Source: Thalassovita autumnalis (GTDB lineage Bacteria > Pseudomonadota > Alphaproteobacteria > Rhodobacterales > Rhodobacteraceae). Taken from it: a DNA stretch of 64,000 nucleotides. The stretch lies in NCBI RefSeq assembly GCF_001458255.1, contig NZ_CYSB01000041.1:1-64000 (forward strand). Reading direction: 5' to 3'. Under the pieces are notes generated by a model. The model saw only the letters and a program-made list of their open reading frames with translations, ran no database searches and was not told the origin of the DNA. This document shows positions 41,832 to 50,510 of this stretch, one piece after another (within the stretch, counting starts at the first letter, position 1; each line of letters begins with the position of its first letter). The position numbers and the translations under genes are program-made.

Positions 41832-42710
41832 TCAACGAGAAGAGATCACCCGCAACGCTTCCCATTCGGCTGGGGCCTCATCCCCGCCGCGGGAAAAACT
41901 GGCGACGGTGACGCCTGACTGCGGGAAATAGGCCACCAGATTGCCCGACATCGGGCCACACCCCGCATGACCGATCCCCAACCCGTGGTGTTCCGTTTGC
42001 CCGATCATCAGCCCCAGACCATAACCGGCGGTGCGCCATATCCGGCCATCAATTGCCCCTTCGTTCAGCGACAGCTGCATCATCTGTTCTTTCTCAGCCG
42101 CGCTGAGCAGATCACCGTGCAAAATGCCGTAAAGCAAACGCGCCGCATCTGCAGGCGACCCGATCATACACCCGTGGTAGACCCAACCGGGATGGTAACC
42201 ATCCGCATCCCAGGTGAGTGCGGCAAAATCCGCAGGGGTCATGGCCATACGGGGGGATTTCAGGCCAAGCGGCGCGATCAGGCGGCGATGGATCACCTCC
42301 CCCAGCGGGGCGCCTTCGCTGACCTCTAGGGCAAAGCGCAGGAACATATAGCCGATGTTGGAATAGCACCATTTTCTGCCCGGCGGGCCCAGCGGATCGT
42401 CGGCGCGGGCCTCCTGCAGCAGTTTGGCCACCGGCCAGGGATCTTCCCCAGCGGAAACCGCCTGCTGATAGGTGCCCACCGGCCCGTAATCCCGCAGCCC
42501 GCTGGTATGGGTCATCAACTGACGCAGGCTGTAGGGCCGGCCCGGCATTTCCGCATCCAGATCCATAAACCCTTCGCGCGCGCGGATCAGGACACAGGCC
42601 GCAATCAGCGTTTTGGTAAAGCTCCACCAAGGCAGCAGCGCCCCGGGCGCATCATCGCGAAAGACACGGCCGTCACCGTCCAGCCCGGCAGAGAGAAATC
42701 GATCTGTCAT
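41832..42710 (-). CDS. Class C beta-lactamase-type serine hydrolase
   Basis: The 292-residue protein has the SxxK motif SFTK (Ser30 to Lys33), a YSN motif in KWCYSNIGYMF and a HAG triad near the end in place of KTG. LMTHTSGLRDYG is also typical. The family includes esterases, D-aminopeptidases and beta-lactamases; the short N-terminus without signal peptide favours a cytosolic esterase-like enzyme over a beta-lactamase. ATG 42710 follows AAGGTGG. It lies 91 bases upstream of nth on the same strand and is divergent from the Ada-like gene. Confidence 0.83.
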   Translation of the reverse strand: MTDRFLSAGLDGDGRVFRDDAPGALLPWWSFTKTLIAACVLIRAREGFMDLDAEMPGRPYSLRQLMTHTSGLRDYGPVGTYQQAVSAGEDPWPVAKLLQEARADDPLGPPGRKWCYSNIGYMFLRFALEVSEGAPLGEVIHRRLIAPLGLKSPRMAMTPADFAALTWDADGYHPGWVYHGCMIGSPADAARLLYGILHGDLLSAAEKEQMMQLSLNEGAIDGRIWRTAGYGLGLMIGQTEHHGLGIGHAGCGPMSGNLVAYFPQSGVTVASFSRGGDEAPAEWEALRVISSR

Positions 42711-42811
42711 GTCGGCCACCTTGCGCAGGTCTGGCGCATTGCGCAAGATCCGGGTCGTGCATCGGCGTGACGCCCCCTAAGGTCGGATCGCAAGACACGA
42801 GGGAGAGCAAG

Positions 42812-43666
42812 ATGAGCACCGAGGATCAGAGCTACCATTATCAGGTGATGCGTCGGGCCATTGATCTGATCGACGATGGTGCGCCCAATCAGAGCCTCAG
42901 CGATCTTGCCGCCCAATTGGGGATGAGCCCGGCACATTTCCAGCGGATCTTTTCGCGCTGGGTCGGTGTCTCGCCCAAACGCTACCAACAATATCTGACG
43001 CTGGACCACGCCAAGTCACTGCTGCGCGATCACATGACCACGCTTGAGGTCAGCCATGAGGTGGGCCTGTCGGGCAATTCACGCCTGCATGATCTGTTCA
43101 TCCGGTGGGAGGCGATGAGCCCCGGCGAATATGCCCGTGGTGGGGAAGGTCTGACCGTCTATTGGGGCTGGTATGACAGCCCCTTTGGGCTGGCGCTGGT
43201 GATGGGCACGGAAAAGGGGCTGTGCGGCCTCGCCTTTGCCGCCGAAACCGGCACAGAACCGGCGATGGAGGATATGCTGTCCCGTTGGCCCAAAGCGACC
43301 TATGTGGAGGATCCAATGATGCTGCGCCCGCTGGTCGATGCCGCCTTTGCCCAGAGCGGTCAGACCGCACTGCATATGATCGGCGCTCCCTTTCAGATCA
43401 AAGTCTGGGAGGCGTTGCTGCGCATTCCATCGGGTCAGGTCACCACCTATTCGGAAATCGCCCAGTCGATCGGCAATCCCAAAGCGGTGCGCGCCGTCGG
43501 CACAGCGGTGGGGCGCAACCCGGTCAGCTGGCTTATTCCCTGCCACCGCGCGCTGCGCAAATCCGGCGCACTTGGCGGCTACCACTGGGGTCTGCCGGTG
43601 AAACGTGCGCTGCTGGCCTATGAGGCCGCTCGCGCCGAAGGTGACAGCCAGAGCGACGCAGCCTGA
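42812..43666 (+). CDS. Ada-like AraC/methylated-DNA-cysteine methyltransferase fusion lacking the N-terminal Ada domain
   Basis: The 284-residue protein has an AraC-type HTH (about 15-105, with LSDLAAQLGMSPAHFQRIFSRW), followed by the O6-alkylguanine methyltransferase N- and C-domains. The latter include IPSGQVTTYSEIAQSIG and the acceptor Cys244 in LIPCHRALRKSG. The zinc/methylphosphotriester domain that makes E. coli Ada a methylation-activated regulator is missing. So it can repair O6-methylguanine, but self-activation would need another route. ATG 42812 follows GAGGGAGAG. The upstream neighbour is a divergent serine hydrolase. Confidence 0.9.
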   Translation: MSTEDQSYHYQVMRRAIDLIDDGAPNQSLSDLAAQLGMSPAHFQRIFSRWVGVSPKRYQQYLTLDHAKSLLRDHMTTLEVSHEVGLSGNSRLHDLFIRWEAMSPGEYARGGEGLTVYWGWYDSPFGLALVMGTEKGLCGLAFAAETGTEPAMEDMLSRWPKATYVEDPMMLRPLVDAAFAQSGQTALHMIGAPFQIKVWEALLRIPSGQVTTYSEIAQSIGNPKAVRAVGTAVGRNPVSWLIPCHRALRKSGALGGYHWGLPVKRALLAYEAARAEGDSQSDAA

Positions 43667-43837
43667 CAGGCGTGACACCGCGCCGCTGTCACAGGGTGCA
43701 CAGGATCAAAGATCACAGGGATTTGCGCGGAATACTGCCGAGTTTTTCCCCCTGATCTGGTCAAGCGCTATTATGATAGGTCTAAGATACCGCCAACCCG
43801 CGTAGGCGGAGCGACAATTATGATATTGAGGCCTCAC

Positions 43838-44494
43838 ATGATCCGAGCATCGAAACTCTCCCTTCTTTTGGCAGGCGCGTCGTTGCTGACCGTCACCGCC
43901 TGTATGGACACCCGTTACCTGGGTGAGGATGACCCCAACAAAAACACCCGCGAAGGCGCCATTCTGGGTGGTCTGGTCGGCGCTGTCTCCGGTGCGATCA
44001 TCGCGGATGACAACAAAAAGGGCGCGATCATCGGTGGCATCGCAGGGGCCGCGCTTGGCGGTGCAATTGGTCAGCGTCTTGACGCCCAGGAGGCCGAGCT
44101 GCGCCAAAGCCTGGACAACCGCGTCACCATCACCAACACCGGCGACCGCCTGATCGTGACCATGCCGCAGGACATCCTGTTTGCCGTCGACAGCACCTTT
44201 GTATCCGGCGCGCTGCGCGATGATCTGGCCGCTATGGCCACCAGCCTGAACCGTTACCCGGAAAGCACCGTGCAGGTGCTGGGCCACACCGACAACACCG
44301 GTTCGGCCGAATATAACCTGGATCTCAGCCAGCGCCGCGCCAATTCTGTGGCGGCCATTCTGGTCGATAGTGGCGTCAGTGACTACCGCGTCCGCCCCAT
44401 TGGCCGCGGCGAAGATCAGCCGGTGGCTTCAAACCTGACCCCGGAAGGGCGGGCACAGAACCGTCGGGTCGACATTGTGATTCTGCCGAACTGA
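43838..44494 (+). CDS. OmpA-family outer-membrane lipoprotein with glycine zipper
   Basis: The 218-residue protein has a lipoprotein signal with lipobox VTAC (Cys22). A glycine-zipper segment with two GA-rich helices (about 40-80) follows. The C-terminal OmpA domain carries TVQVLGHTDNTGSAEYNLDLS and AQNRRVDIVI, which bind peptidoglycan. It probably tethers the outer membrane to the wall, as in the YiaD family. ATG 43838 has GAGG six bases upstream. A TATTATGAT element at about 43770 may be its -10 box. A strong terminator follows. Confidence 0.92.
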   Translation: MIRASKLSLLLAGASLLTVTACMDTRYLGEDDPNKNTREGAILGGLVGAVSGAIIADDNKKGAIIGGIAGAALGGAIGQRLDAQEAELRQSLDNRVTITNTGDRLIVTMPQDILFAVDSTFVSGALRDDLAAMATSLNRYPESTVQVLGHTDNTGSAEYNLDLSQRRANSVAAILVDSGVSDYRVRPIGRGEDQPVASNLTPEGRAQNRRVDIVILPN

Positions 44495-44517
44495 TCGACG
44501 CAACATCCAAACGCACA

Positions 44518-44545
44518 AGAGCGCCCCAAAAAGGGCGCTCTTTTT
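44518..44545 (+). terminator. Terminator of the OmpA-lipoprotein gene
   Basis: AGAGCGCCC and GGGCGCTCT pair around a short A-rich loop and are followed by TTTTT. Confidence 0.92.
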
Positions 44546-44643
44546 GCATCAGCGCACAGTCGCTTTGCGCTGCAGGCGGTTTATTTCTGTGCCCCTACAG
44601 AGTTAGATCGCCCTCAGCGAACAAGACATTTTGAGGAAATATC

Positions 44644-45185
44644 GTGAACATTCTCACCATTTCCGGCTCCCTGCGGGGTGACAGCGTGAACCGCAAACTT
44701 CTGGCCGAAGCAGCAACGCTTTACGGCGGTGAGGTGGTTGAAGCCGATCTGAACCTGCCGCTTTATGATGGCGATCTGGAAGCCGCCGAAGGCCTGCCCG
44801 CAAAGGTAAAAACCCTGGCTGATCAGGTGCTGAACGCTGAGGCCATCCTGATTTCCACCCCGGAATACAACAAGGCCCCGTCAGGCGTGTTGAAAAACGC
44901 GCTGGATTGGTTGAGCCGCGACAGCCGCAAGGTGCTGTCCGGCAAACCCGTTGCCGTGATGTCGGCCGCCGCTGGTCGCACCGGGGGTGAGACAGCACAA
45001 TATGTGCTGCGCAACTTCCTGACGCCGCTGCGCGCCAATGTCGTGGCCGGGCCAGCGGTCTGCGTGGCCTTTGCAGGCAAGGAACTGAAACAGGTCGGTT
45101 GGAAAACGAACGCTACCTGATCGCCCTGGAAGAACTGACGACCCTGCTGAAAGACACGGTCGCCAACCAGAGTGTTCCGGCCTAA
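44644..45185 (+). pseudogene. NAD(P)H-dependent FMN reductase, frameshifted near the 3' end
   Basis: The GTG start at 44644 follows GAGGA. The first frame gives 158 residues with the flavodoxin-like signature MNILTISGSLRGDSVNRKLL and STPEYNKAPSGVLKNALDWL. It stops at 45120 after an aberrant QVGWKTNAT. From 45096 the next frame reads RLENERYLIALEELTTLLKD and stops at 45185, exactly the expected family C-terminus. Loss of one CGGT unit from a tandem CGGTCGGT would explain the shift. The flavin-binding part is intact, so a truncated product could still be active. Sequencing error is the other explanation. Confidence 0.72.
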
Positions 45186-45580
45186 GCGCGATTGCTGACT
45201 TCGATCAGATTGCCGTCAGGATCCCGCAGATAGAGTGAGGTGATCGGCCCTGTGGCGCCGCTGCGCGGCACCGGGCCATCCTCAACCGCAATGCCCAGCG
45301 CGGCGAAATGGGCCAGCCAGTCCGCCAGCGGTTCCTCACTGAGGAAACACAGATCGGCGGATCCGGGGGTGGCCAACCGGGCCTTAGGCTCAAACTCATG
45401 CCCTGCCTGATGCAGGTTGATCTTCTGCGCCCCAAAGCGGAGCGCCCAGCGGTTGCTGCCATCCGTCGCCCGGAACCGCTGCATCTCCATGCCCAGAACA
45501 TCAGTGTAAAAGGCCACAGTTGCAGAAAGATCCGCAACGGTGAGCACCAAATGATCCAGCCCCGAAACTTTCACAGCCAT
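45182..45580 (-). CDS. VOC-family protein (glyoxalase/fosfomycin-resistance-like)
   Basis: The 132-residue protein starts MAVKVSGLDHLVLTVADLSA and ends SLYLRDPDGNLIEVSNRA. It shows paired VOC units with a possible metal-binding His (LDHLVL) and Glu (LIEVS). This is the FosX/glyoxalase-like subgroup, but the substrate is unknown. AAGGGGC precedes ATG 45580; the longer frame to 45793 overlaps the next gene's 5' end and is not real. It converges with the FMN reductase, and the two stop codons overlap. Confidence 0.87.
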   Translation of the reverse strand: MAVKVSGLDHLVLTVADLSATVAFYTDVLGMEMQRFRATDGSNRWALRFGAQKINLHQAGHEFEPKARLATPGSADLCFLSEEPLADWLAHFAALGIAVEDGPVPRSGATGPITSLYLRDPDGNLIEVSNRA

Positions 45581-45621
45581 ATCGGTTTGCCCCTTTGCTG
45601 ACAGACGCCTAACCTGACGCC

Positions 45622-46449
45622 ATGGAAAATCTGGCCCAAAATGCCCCGCCCCATGAGATGCGTCAAACCGATGTGATGGACCCTGCCCGTGCCGCCGCCT
45701 TGCTGGCGACACTTGGCCGTCCGGCTGCGGTGCAAACAGGTGACGCGCTACCGCCGTTTTTTCATCAGATCTACTTCTGGCAGGCGCTGCCACCGGCTGA
45801 GTTGGGCCGCGACGGTCACCCAGCCACGGGGGCCTCAGACAACAGCGTGATCCCCGACCTTGGCCTACCCCGGCGGATGTGGGCCGGTGGGCGGTTGGAG
45901 TTTCACGCCCCCCTGCGTGCAGGCCTTGCGGCCGAGAAGATCACCACCGTTGCCGATATCAGCCGCAAGACCGGGCGCAGCGGGCCCTTGGGCTTTGTCA
46001 CGCTGCAGCATGACATTATGCAGGACGGCCAGCTGACCACCCGTGAGTATCAGGATCTGGTCTACCGCGAAGACCCCGCACCTGATGCCGCCAAGCCGCA
46101 GCCGCCGATTGCCCCGGTTGATGAGACACATGCGGAGCCCGCAATCTTCGATACCACGCTGCTGTTTCGCTATTCCGCCCTGACCTTCAATGGCCACCGC
46201 ATCCATTATGATGAGGCCTACAGCCGCCAGACCGAGGGCTATGATGGGCTGGTCAGCCACGGCCCTTTGCTGGCGCAACTGTTGATGTTGCTGGCGGAAC
46301 GTCAGCTTGGCCCGCTCAGCCGTTTTGAATTTCGCGCCACCTCACCGCTGATGCATCATGAGGCGGCGACGCTGTGTTGGCGTGAAGATGGTACGCTGTG
46401 GGTGCGCGGCCCGGACGGCCGTCAGAACATGACGGCCAAAGCCAGCTGA
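45622..46449 (+). CDS. MaoC/FAS1-like dehydratase family protein (mesaconyl-C4-CoA hydratase-like)
   Basis: The 275-residue protein has an N-terminal hot-dog segment with LPRRMWAGGRLEFHAPL. Its C-terminal hot-dog unit contains FRYSALTFNGHRIHYDEAY, where the Asn/His/Asp pattern matches the hydratase active site of HTD2/mesaconyl-C4-CoA hydratases. The likely reaction is reversible hydration of a branched dicarboxylic enoyl-CoA. No CoA-pathway neighbours are present, so the pathway is uncertain. It is divergent from the VOC gene, with 41 bases between. Confidence 0.8.
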   Translation: MENLAQNAPPHEMRQTDVMDPARAAALLATLGRPAAVQTGDALPPFFHQIYFWQALPPAELGRDGHPATGASDNSVIPDLGLPRRMWAGGRLEFHAPLRAGLAAEKITTVADISRKTGRSGPLGFVTLQHDIMQDGQLTTREYQDLVYREDPAPDAAKPQPPIAPVDETHAEPAIFDTTLLFRYSALTFNGHRIHYDEAYSRQTEGYDGLVSHGPLLAQLLMLLAERQLGPLSRFEFRATSPLMHHEAATLCWREDGTLWVRGPDGRQNMTAKAS

Positions 46450-46474
46450 TCCTGGTGCGGCAAAAACTCAGTGC

Positions 46475-47293
46475 TTAATCGCCGAGTTTGGCGTGCACCT
46501 CATCCAGATCGATTTCCCCGATGGGCATCTTGTTGCCGGGGTTTTCGAAGTCATATTTGAACAGCTCAAAATCCCGTTTGTAGATTTCATAGACCAAATG
46601 CATCGACAGGTCGTCGAAGTAGTCTTCGACCGGATGCGCACGTTTGGGGCCATGGCCTTCGGACTCGTTGAACCGCGGGATTTCGCTCAGGTCGACCTCA
46701 AACGGGGTTTCGATGTGATCCAACACCTCTTGCATGCCGCCATTGAAATCCTCGGTCCAGAAGATCTGATCATACTGGCCGCCATTGGCGATAAAGGTCG
46801 AGACATGGCCTGACATCGCCGACCAGTGGATATCGGGATCCATCGGTTTGCGCCACCGAATGGTGTCGCGCGCAAACAGCAGGAACCGGCGGAAGCTGGC
46901 GATCTGGTCAAACTCCTGCTTGCCGTCATCGCCGCCTACCTCAATCCCGTATTTCTGCACCAGCATCGGCACCAGATTGCCGCGATAGCGGCGGCCGTTG
47001 CGCTGGATGCCGCAGATCTTGTCAAAGAAGCTGGACAGGATCCGGGTGTAGGGATTGCGCACGCAAGTGAACGCATAGGACTGATGGCTGGTCACATTGT
47101 GACTGATCGGGCCGTGGCTCTCTTCGAAGGCCCATTTGTGCATGCCCGATTTTGCGTCATGGATATCGCCATCAAAGAACGCACCATGGTCGGAATAGAA
47201 CATGATCTGTCCGATGGTCGAACAGGCGCATTTGGGAACAACGCGGTACACCACGCTTTCACTCTCGGTCATCCAAGTGCCGGGAAAACCCAT
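46475..47293 (-). CDS. Sulfotransferase-family protein (carbohydrate sulfotransferase-like)
   Basis: The 272-residue protein contains RVVPKCACSTIGQIMF, which matches the 5'-phosphosulfate-binding loop of family 2 sulfotransferases (PK.ACST). FTCVRNPYTRILSSFFDKI corresponds to the 3'-phosphate-binding segment. Both are PAPS contacts. Such enzymes sulfate glycans. AAGGAGG precedes ATG 47293. There is no signal peptide or membrane anchor, so it acts in the cytosol. It is divergent from a GT14-type glycosyltransferase across an AT-rich region, suggesting a joint role in making a sulfated glycan; this link is inference. Confidence 0.82.
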   Translation of the reverse strand: MGFPGTWMTESESVVYRVVPKCACSTIGQIMFYSDHGAFFDGDIHDAKSGMHKWAFEESHGPISHNVTSHQSYAFTCVRNPYTRILSSFFDKICGIQRNGRRYRGNLVPMLVQKYGIEVGGDDGKQEFDQIASFRRFLLFARDTIRWRKPMDPDIHWSAMSGHVSTFIANGGQYDQIFWTEDFNGGMQEVLDHIETPFEVDLSEIPRFNESEGHGPKRAHPVEDYFDDLSMHLVYEIYKRDFELFKYDFENPGNKMPIGEIDLDEVHAKLGD

Positions 47294-47339
47294 ACTGCTG
47301 TGCCTCCTTGGCCTCACCCCATGTGGGGGAACTTTATGC

Positions 47340-47400
47340 TTTTGTTCACAAAACCAAAGTTAACTGGTTTATTCAATCTCACTTCCGCCGTATCTATATA
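47340..47400. promoter_or_regulatory. AT-rich divergent promoter region with a near-palindrome
   Basis: The stretch between the sulfotransferase and glycosyltransferase genes is markedly AT-rich. It contains AAACCA and TGGTTT around a central GTTAAC (about 47352-47371), a dyad with one extra base on the left. A TATATAA follows near 47395. It is a plausible shared control region. Confidence 0.4.
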
Positions 47401-47436
47401 AACAATCTTGGATTAAAGGGGCGATCGTTTCCAAAA

Positions 47437-49014
47437 ATGGCAAGAATTGCGTTCATCCTTCTGTGCCATAAGGATCCAGAGGCGATCATCCAGCAGGCTG
47501 AGCGTCTGACGGCGGCTGGCGACTATATGTCGATCCACTTTGACGCGCGTGCCAAACCGGCCCATTTCCAGCAGATTCAGGACGCGTTGGGCGACAACCC
47601 CAATGTGACCTTCGCCAAAAAGCGCATCAAATGTGGCTGGGGTGAGTGGTCGCTGGTGCAAGCCTCGCTAAACGCGATTGAGACCGCGATGGAGGCGTTT
47701 CCGCGCGCCACCCATTTCTACATGCTGTCCGGCGACTGTATGGCGATCAAATCGGCGCAGTACATTCACCAGTTCCTGGAACAGAATCACCGCGACTTCA
47801 TCGAAAGCTTTGATTTCTTTGAAAGTGACTGGATCAAAACCGGTATGAAGGAAGACCGGCTGATCTATCGCCACTACTTCAACGAACGCACCCAGCCCAA
47901 ACGCTACTACTGGGCCTATCAGTTGCAGAAGAAATTCGGCCTGGAACGTGAGATCCCCCATGACATTCAGGTGCAGATCGGCAGCCAGTGGTGGTGTCTG
48001 CGCCGCCGTACGATTGAATGGATCATCGATTTCACCAAGAAGCGCAAAGACGTCATGGCGTTTTTCCGCACCACCTGGATCCCGGATGAAACCTTCTTCC
48101 AGACCCTGGTGCGCCACCTGATCCCGGAAGAAGAGATTGAAACGCGTACGCTGACCTTCCTGATGTTTTCCGACTACGGCATGCCGGTGTCATTTTACAA
48201 TGACCACTACGATATGCTGCTCAGTCAGGACTTCCTCTTTGCCCGTAAAATCAGCCCCGAAGCACGGGAGCTTCGGGCGCGGCTGGGCGCGCTCTATGCG
48301 GCGGAAGGGGTTGAGTTCAAAATCTCGGGCGAGGGGCGCAGCCTGTTCAAGTTCCTCACAGGTCGGGGCCGTGTCGGGCGGCGGTTTGGAATGCGCTTCT
48401 GGGAAACCGAAAGCTCACTGGGGCGCGAACGTGAGCTGCTGATCGTGATCTGCAAAAAATGGCACGTGGCCAAGCGGCTGGTCGAGCAGATCCGCCAGCA
48501 GACCAACATCCCAGCCATTGAATACCTCTTCAACGAAGAGGGCACCCCCCTGCCCGATCTGGGCGGCATTCAGAAAACCATCGGCAAACGTCACCGCCAC
48601 CGCCGGGCGCTGATGCGAATGCTGTTTGACTATTTTGAAACCGATCGCTTGATCATTTGCCTTGATCCGGACGCGCTGGATCTGCTGCGTGACTTTTGTG
48701 GCGACCGTTCGACCACCCGCCTGTTGGAGGTTGAGGTCAACTTCTCCGAGGATTACCTGAAAGGCCACGCCATGCGTATCGGACTGGCCGGGGATCAAAC
48801 ACCGAAGGAAACGCTGGAACGGCTGCTGCCCACCATCCGCCACGACCTGACCTTTGAAAGCGATCAGATTCGTGACGCAAACTTCGGCAATCATGACTAC
48901 CTGCGCGAAAGTGATGGGCGCGATGCCCATGCCCGGGCCGTGTCACAATTTCTTGCCATTCCCGAATCCACGGCGCATGACATTGTGAACATTGACTATC
49001 TGTTTACCGACTGA
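47437..49014 (+). CDS. GT14 (core-2/I-branching) glycosyltransferase with DUF5928 domain
   Basis: The 525-residue protein starts MARIAFILLCHKDPEAIIQQ. Its N-terminal core-2/I-branching beta-1,6-N-acetylglucosaminyltransferase-type domain (about 1-290) contains HFYMLSGDCMAIKSA, GSQWWCLRRRTIEWI and WIPDETFFQTL. The remaining about 230 residues match the DUF5928 region of alphaproteobacterial members (RELLIVICKKWHVAKRL and SEDYLKGHAMRIGL). Family members transfer GlcNAc or xylose. There is no signal peptide. The ribosome site is weak. The divergent neighbour is a sulfotransferase. Eight bases later a HIT-protein gene starts. Confidence 0.87.
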   Translation: MARIAFILLCHKDPEAIIQQAERLTAAGDYMSIHFDARAKPAHFQQIQDALGDNPNVTFAKKRIKCGWGEWSLVQASLNAIETAMEAFPRATHFYMLSGDCMAIKSAQYIHQFLEQNHRDFIESFDFFESDWIKTGMKEDRLIYRHYFNERTQPKRYYWAYQLQKKFGLEREIPHDIQVQIGSQWWCLRRRTIEWIIDFTKKRKDVMAFFRTTWIPDETFFQTLVRHLIPEEEIETRTLTFLMFSDYGMPVSFYNDHYDMLLSQDFLFARKISPEARELRARLGALYAAEGVEFKISGEGRSLFKFLTGRGRVGRRFGMRFWETESSLGRERELLIVICKKWHVAKRLVEQIRQQTNIPAIEYLFNEEGTPLPDLGGIQKTIGKRHRHRRALMRMLFDYFETDRLIICLDPDALDLLRDFCGDRSTTRLLEVEVNFSEDYLKGHAMRIGLAGDQTPKETLERLLPTIRHDLTFESDQIRDANFGNHDYLRESDGRDAHARAVSQFLAIPESTAHDIVNIDYLFTD

Positions 49015-49022
49015 GGTGCCCC

Positions 49023-49406
49023 ATGGCTTATGTCTATGACGAGCAAAATATTTTCGCCAAGATCCTGCGCGGAGAGATCCCCAATAAAACCGTGCTGGAA
49101 ACCGAGCATGCGCTGGCCTTCCATGACATCCAGCCACAGGCACCGGTCCATGTGCTGGTGATCCCCAAGGGGCCTTACGTCTGCTACGATCACTTTGCCC
49201 TGGAAGCATCGGACGCGGAAATCGTTGGTTTCAACCGCGCGGTTGGAGAGGTCTGCAAAATGCTGGAGATTCAGCCCGGCGAAGGCGGTGACGGGTACCG
49301 GGTCATTTCGAACGCTGGCGAAAACGGCGTGCAGGAGGTGCCGCATCTTCATGTGCACGTTCTGGGTGGTCGCTGGTTGGGCCGCATGCTGAAGAAAGCC
49401 GATTAA
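49023..49406 (+). CDS. HIT-family (HinT-type) nucleotide hydrolase
   Basis: The 127-residue protein begins MAYVYDEQNIFAKILRGEIP and has the histidine triad in VPHLHVHVLGGRWLG. HinT-type enzymes hydrolyse purine nucleoside phosphoramidates and adenylated intermediates in the cytosol. It lies eight bases after the DUF5928 glycosyltransferase gene and may be cotranscribed with it. Length and motifs are normal for the family. Confidence 0.93.
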   Translation: MAYVYDEQNIFAKILRGEIPNKTVLETEHALAFHDIQPQAPVHVLVIPKGPYVCYDHFALEASDAEIVGFNRAVGEVCKMLEIQPGEGGDGYRVISNAGENGVQEVPHLHVHVLGGRWLGRMLKKAD

Positions 49407-49475
49407 GCAAGAAACGGATCGTTTGCGCGGTCGCGCTGCGGCTAGGACTCTCCACAACGAATAAGGAGAGACCTG

Positions 49476-49943
49476 ATGCCATTGTCCTATGAGGCCCTGC
49501 CGACTGAGATCGCCCGCCACTATCAACGCGGTGGCGCTGACGCGAACGGCCAATCCCCGGAACGCGCGCTGAGTGATGGCGCCGGGGTGCCGTGCCGCCA
49601 TTGCATGAAGATCGTGCCTGCCGGACAGGAATATCTGATCCTCAGCCACCGCCCATTCCCGGCCCCGCAGCCCTATGCGGAACAGGGTCCGATCTTCGTC
49701 TGTGCGCAGGAATGTAAGCGTGGGGACACCGCCGCCTTCCCGGCATTCCTGCTGTCAGACAGCTACATCCTGCGGGGTTATTCAGATACGGACCGGATCG
49801 TTTACGGCACCGGGGCTGTCACCGCGACCACGGATATTCCTGACGCGGCCGAAACGCTGCTGGCCCGACAGGATGTCGCCTATCTGCATGTGCGATCGGC
49901 CCAGAACAACTGCTACCATCTGCGCATTGAAAAGGCGGGGTGA
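49476..49943 (+). CDS. DUF1203 domain protein
   Basis: The 155-residue protein matches DUF1203, with VPCRHCMKIVPAGQEYLIL, PIFVCAQECKRG and a C-terminal DVAYLHVRSAQNNCYHLRIE. The conserved CxxC (PCRHC) and further Cys/His residues suggest metal or redox chemistry, but the family function is unknown. AAGGAGAG precedes ATG 49476. It converges on rsmD with nine bases between. Confidence 0.87.
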   Translation: MPLSYEALPTEIARHYQRGGADANGQSPERALSDGAGVPCRHCMKIVPAGQEYLILSHRPFPAPQPYAEQGPIFVCAQECKRGDTAAFPAFLLSDSYILRGYSDTDRIVYGTGAVTATTDIPDAAETLLARQDVAYLHVRSAQNNCYHLRIEKAG

Positions 49944-49952
49944 TCAGGGCGC

Positions 49953-50510
49953 TTAAGCTTCCAGAATGGTGATCGTGGTATCGCCATAACGGCGCTCATC
50001 CAGATAGGTGAGCGCCTTTGGCACGGTGATCGCAGCGCTTTCTTCCCAGACGACCAGCGCCCCCTCGGCCAGCCAGCCACCGGCCAGCGCGACCTCAATC
50101 GCTTTTTCGCCCAGCCCCTTACCATAGGGGGGATCCAGAAAGATCAGATCACAGGGCGCACCGGTGTTTTCCGGCAGTTTGCGCGCATCGCGGCGGATCA
50201 CCTGCACCTCATCACGGGCCTGACAGATCTGTATGTTTTCCTTAAGCAGCGCGTTTGATTTGCGGCCGTCATCCACGAAGGTCACATGCGCTGCACCACG
50301 GCTCAGCGCCTCCAACCCCAAGGCGCCGGTTCCGGCAAAGAGGTCCAGCACACGGGCGCCATCAATCGGATCGCCGAAACGGCCACCGCCCAGCATGTTG
50401 AACAGGCTTTCCCGGGTGCGGTCCGTGGTTGGGCGCAGATGCGCCGCCGGATCACCCTTGCCCACCGCGGCCAGTGCCCGGCCTTTGAAACGGCCCGCGA
50501 CAATCCTCAT
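49953..50510 (-). CDS. rsmD: 16S rRNA (guanine(966)-N(2))-methyltransferase
   Basis: The 185-residue protein has MRIVAGRFKGRAL, RPTTDRTRESLFNML, the SAM-binding VLDLFAGTGALGLEALSRGA and the catalytic LDPPYGKG. These are typical of RsmD, which methylates G966 of 16S rRNA. Its start overlaps the stop of the upstream flavoprotein gene by four bases, so the two are translationally coupled. Confidence 0.94.
   Translation of the reverse strand: MRIVAGRFKGRALAAVGKGDPAAHLRPTTDRTRESLFNMLGGGRFGDPIDGARVLDLFAGTGALGLEALSRGAAHVTFVDDGRKSNALLKENIQICQARDEVQVIRRDARKLPENTGAPCDLIFLDPPYGKGLGEKAIEVALAGGWLAEGALVVWEESAAITVPKALTYLDERRYGDTTITILEA

Noticed and set aside
45085-45110. Programmed -1 frameshift in the FMN reductase
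   Set aside because: No slippery heptamer or downstream stimulatory hairpin is visible; loss of one CGGT unit explains the shift more simply.
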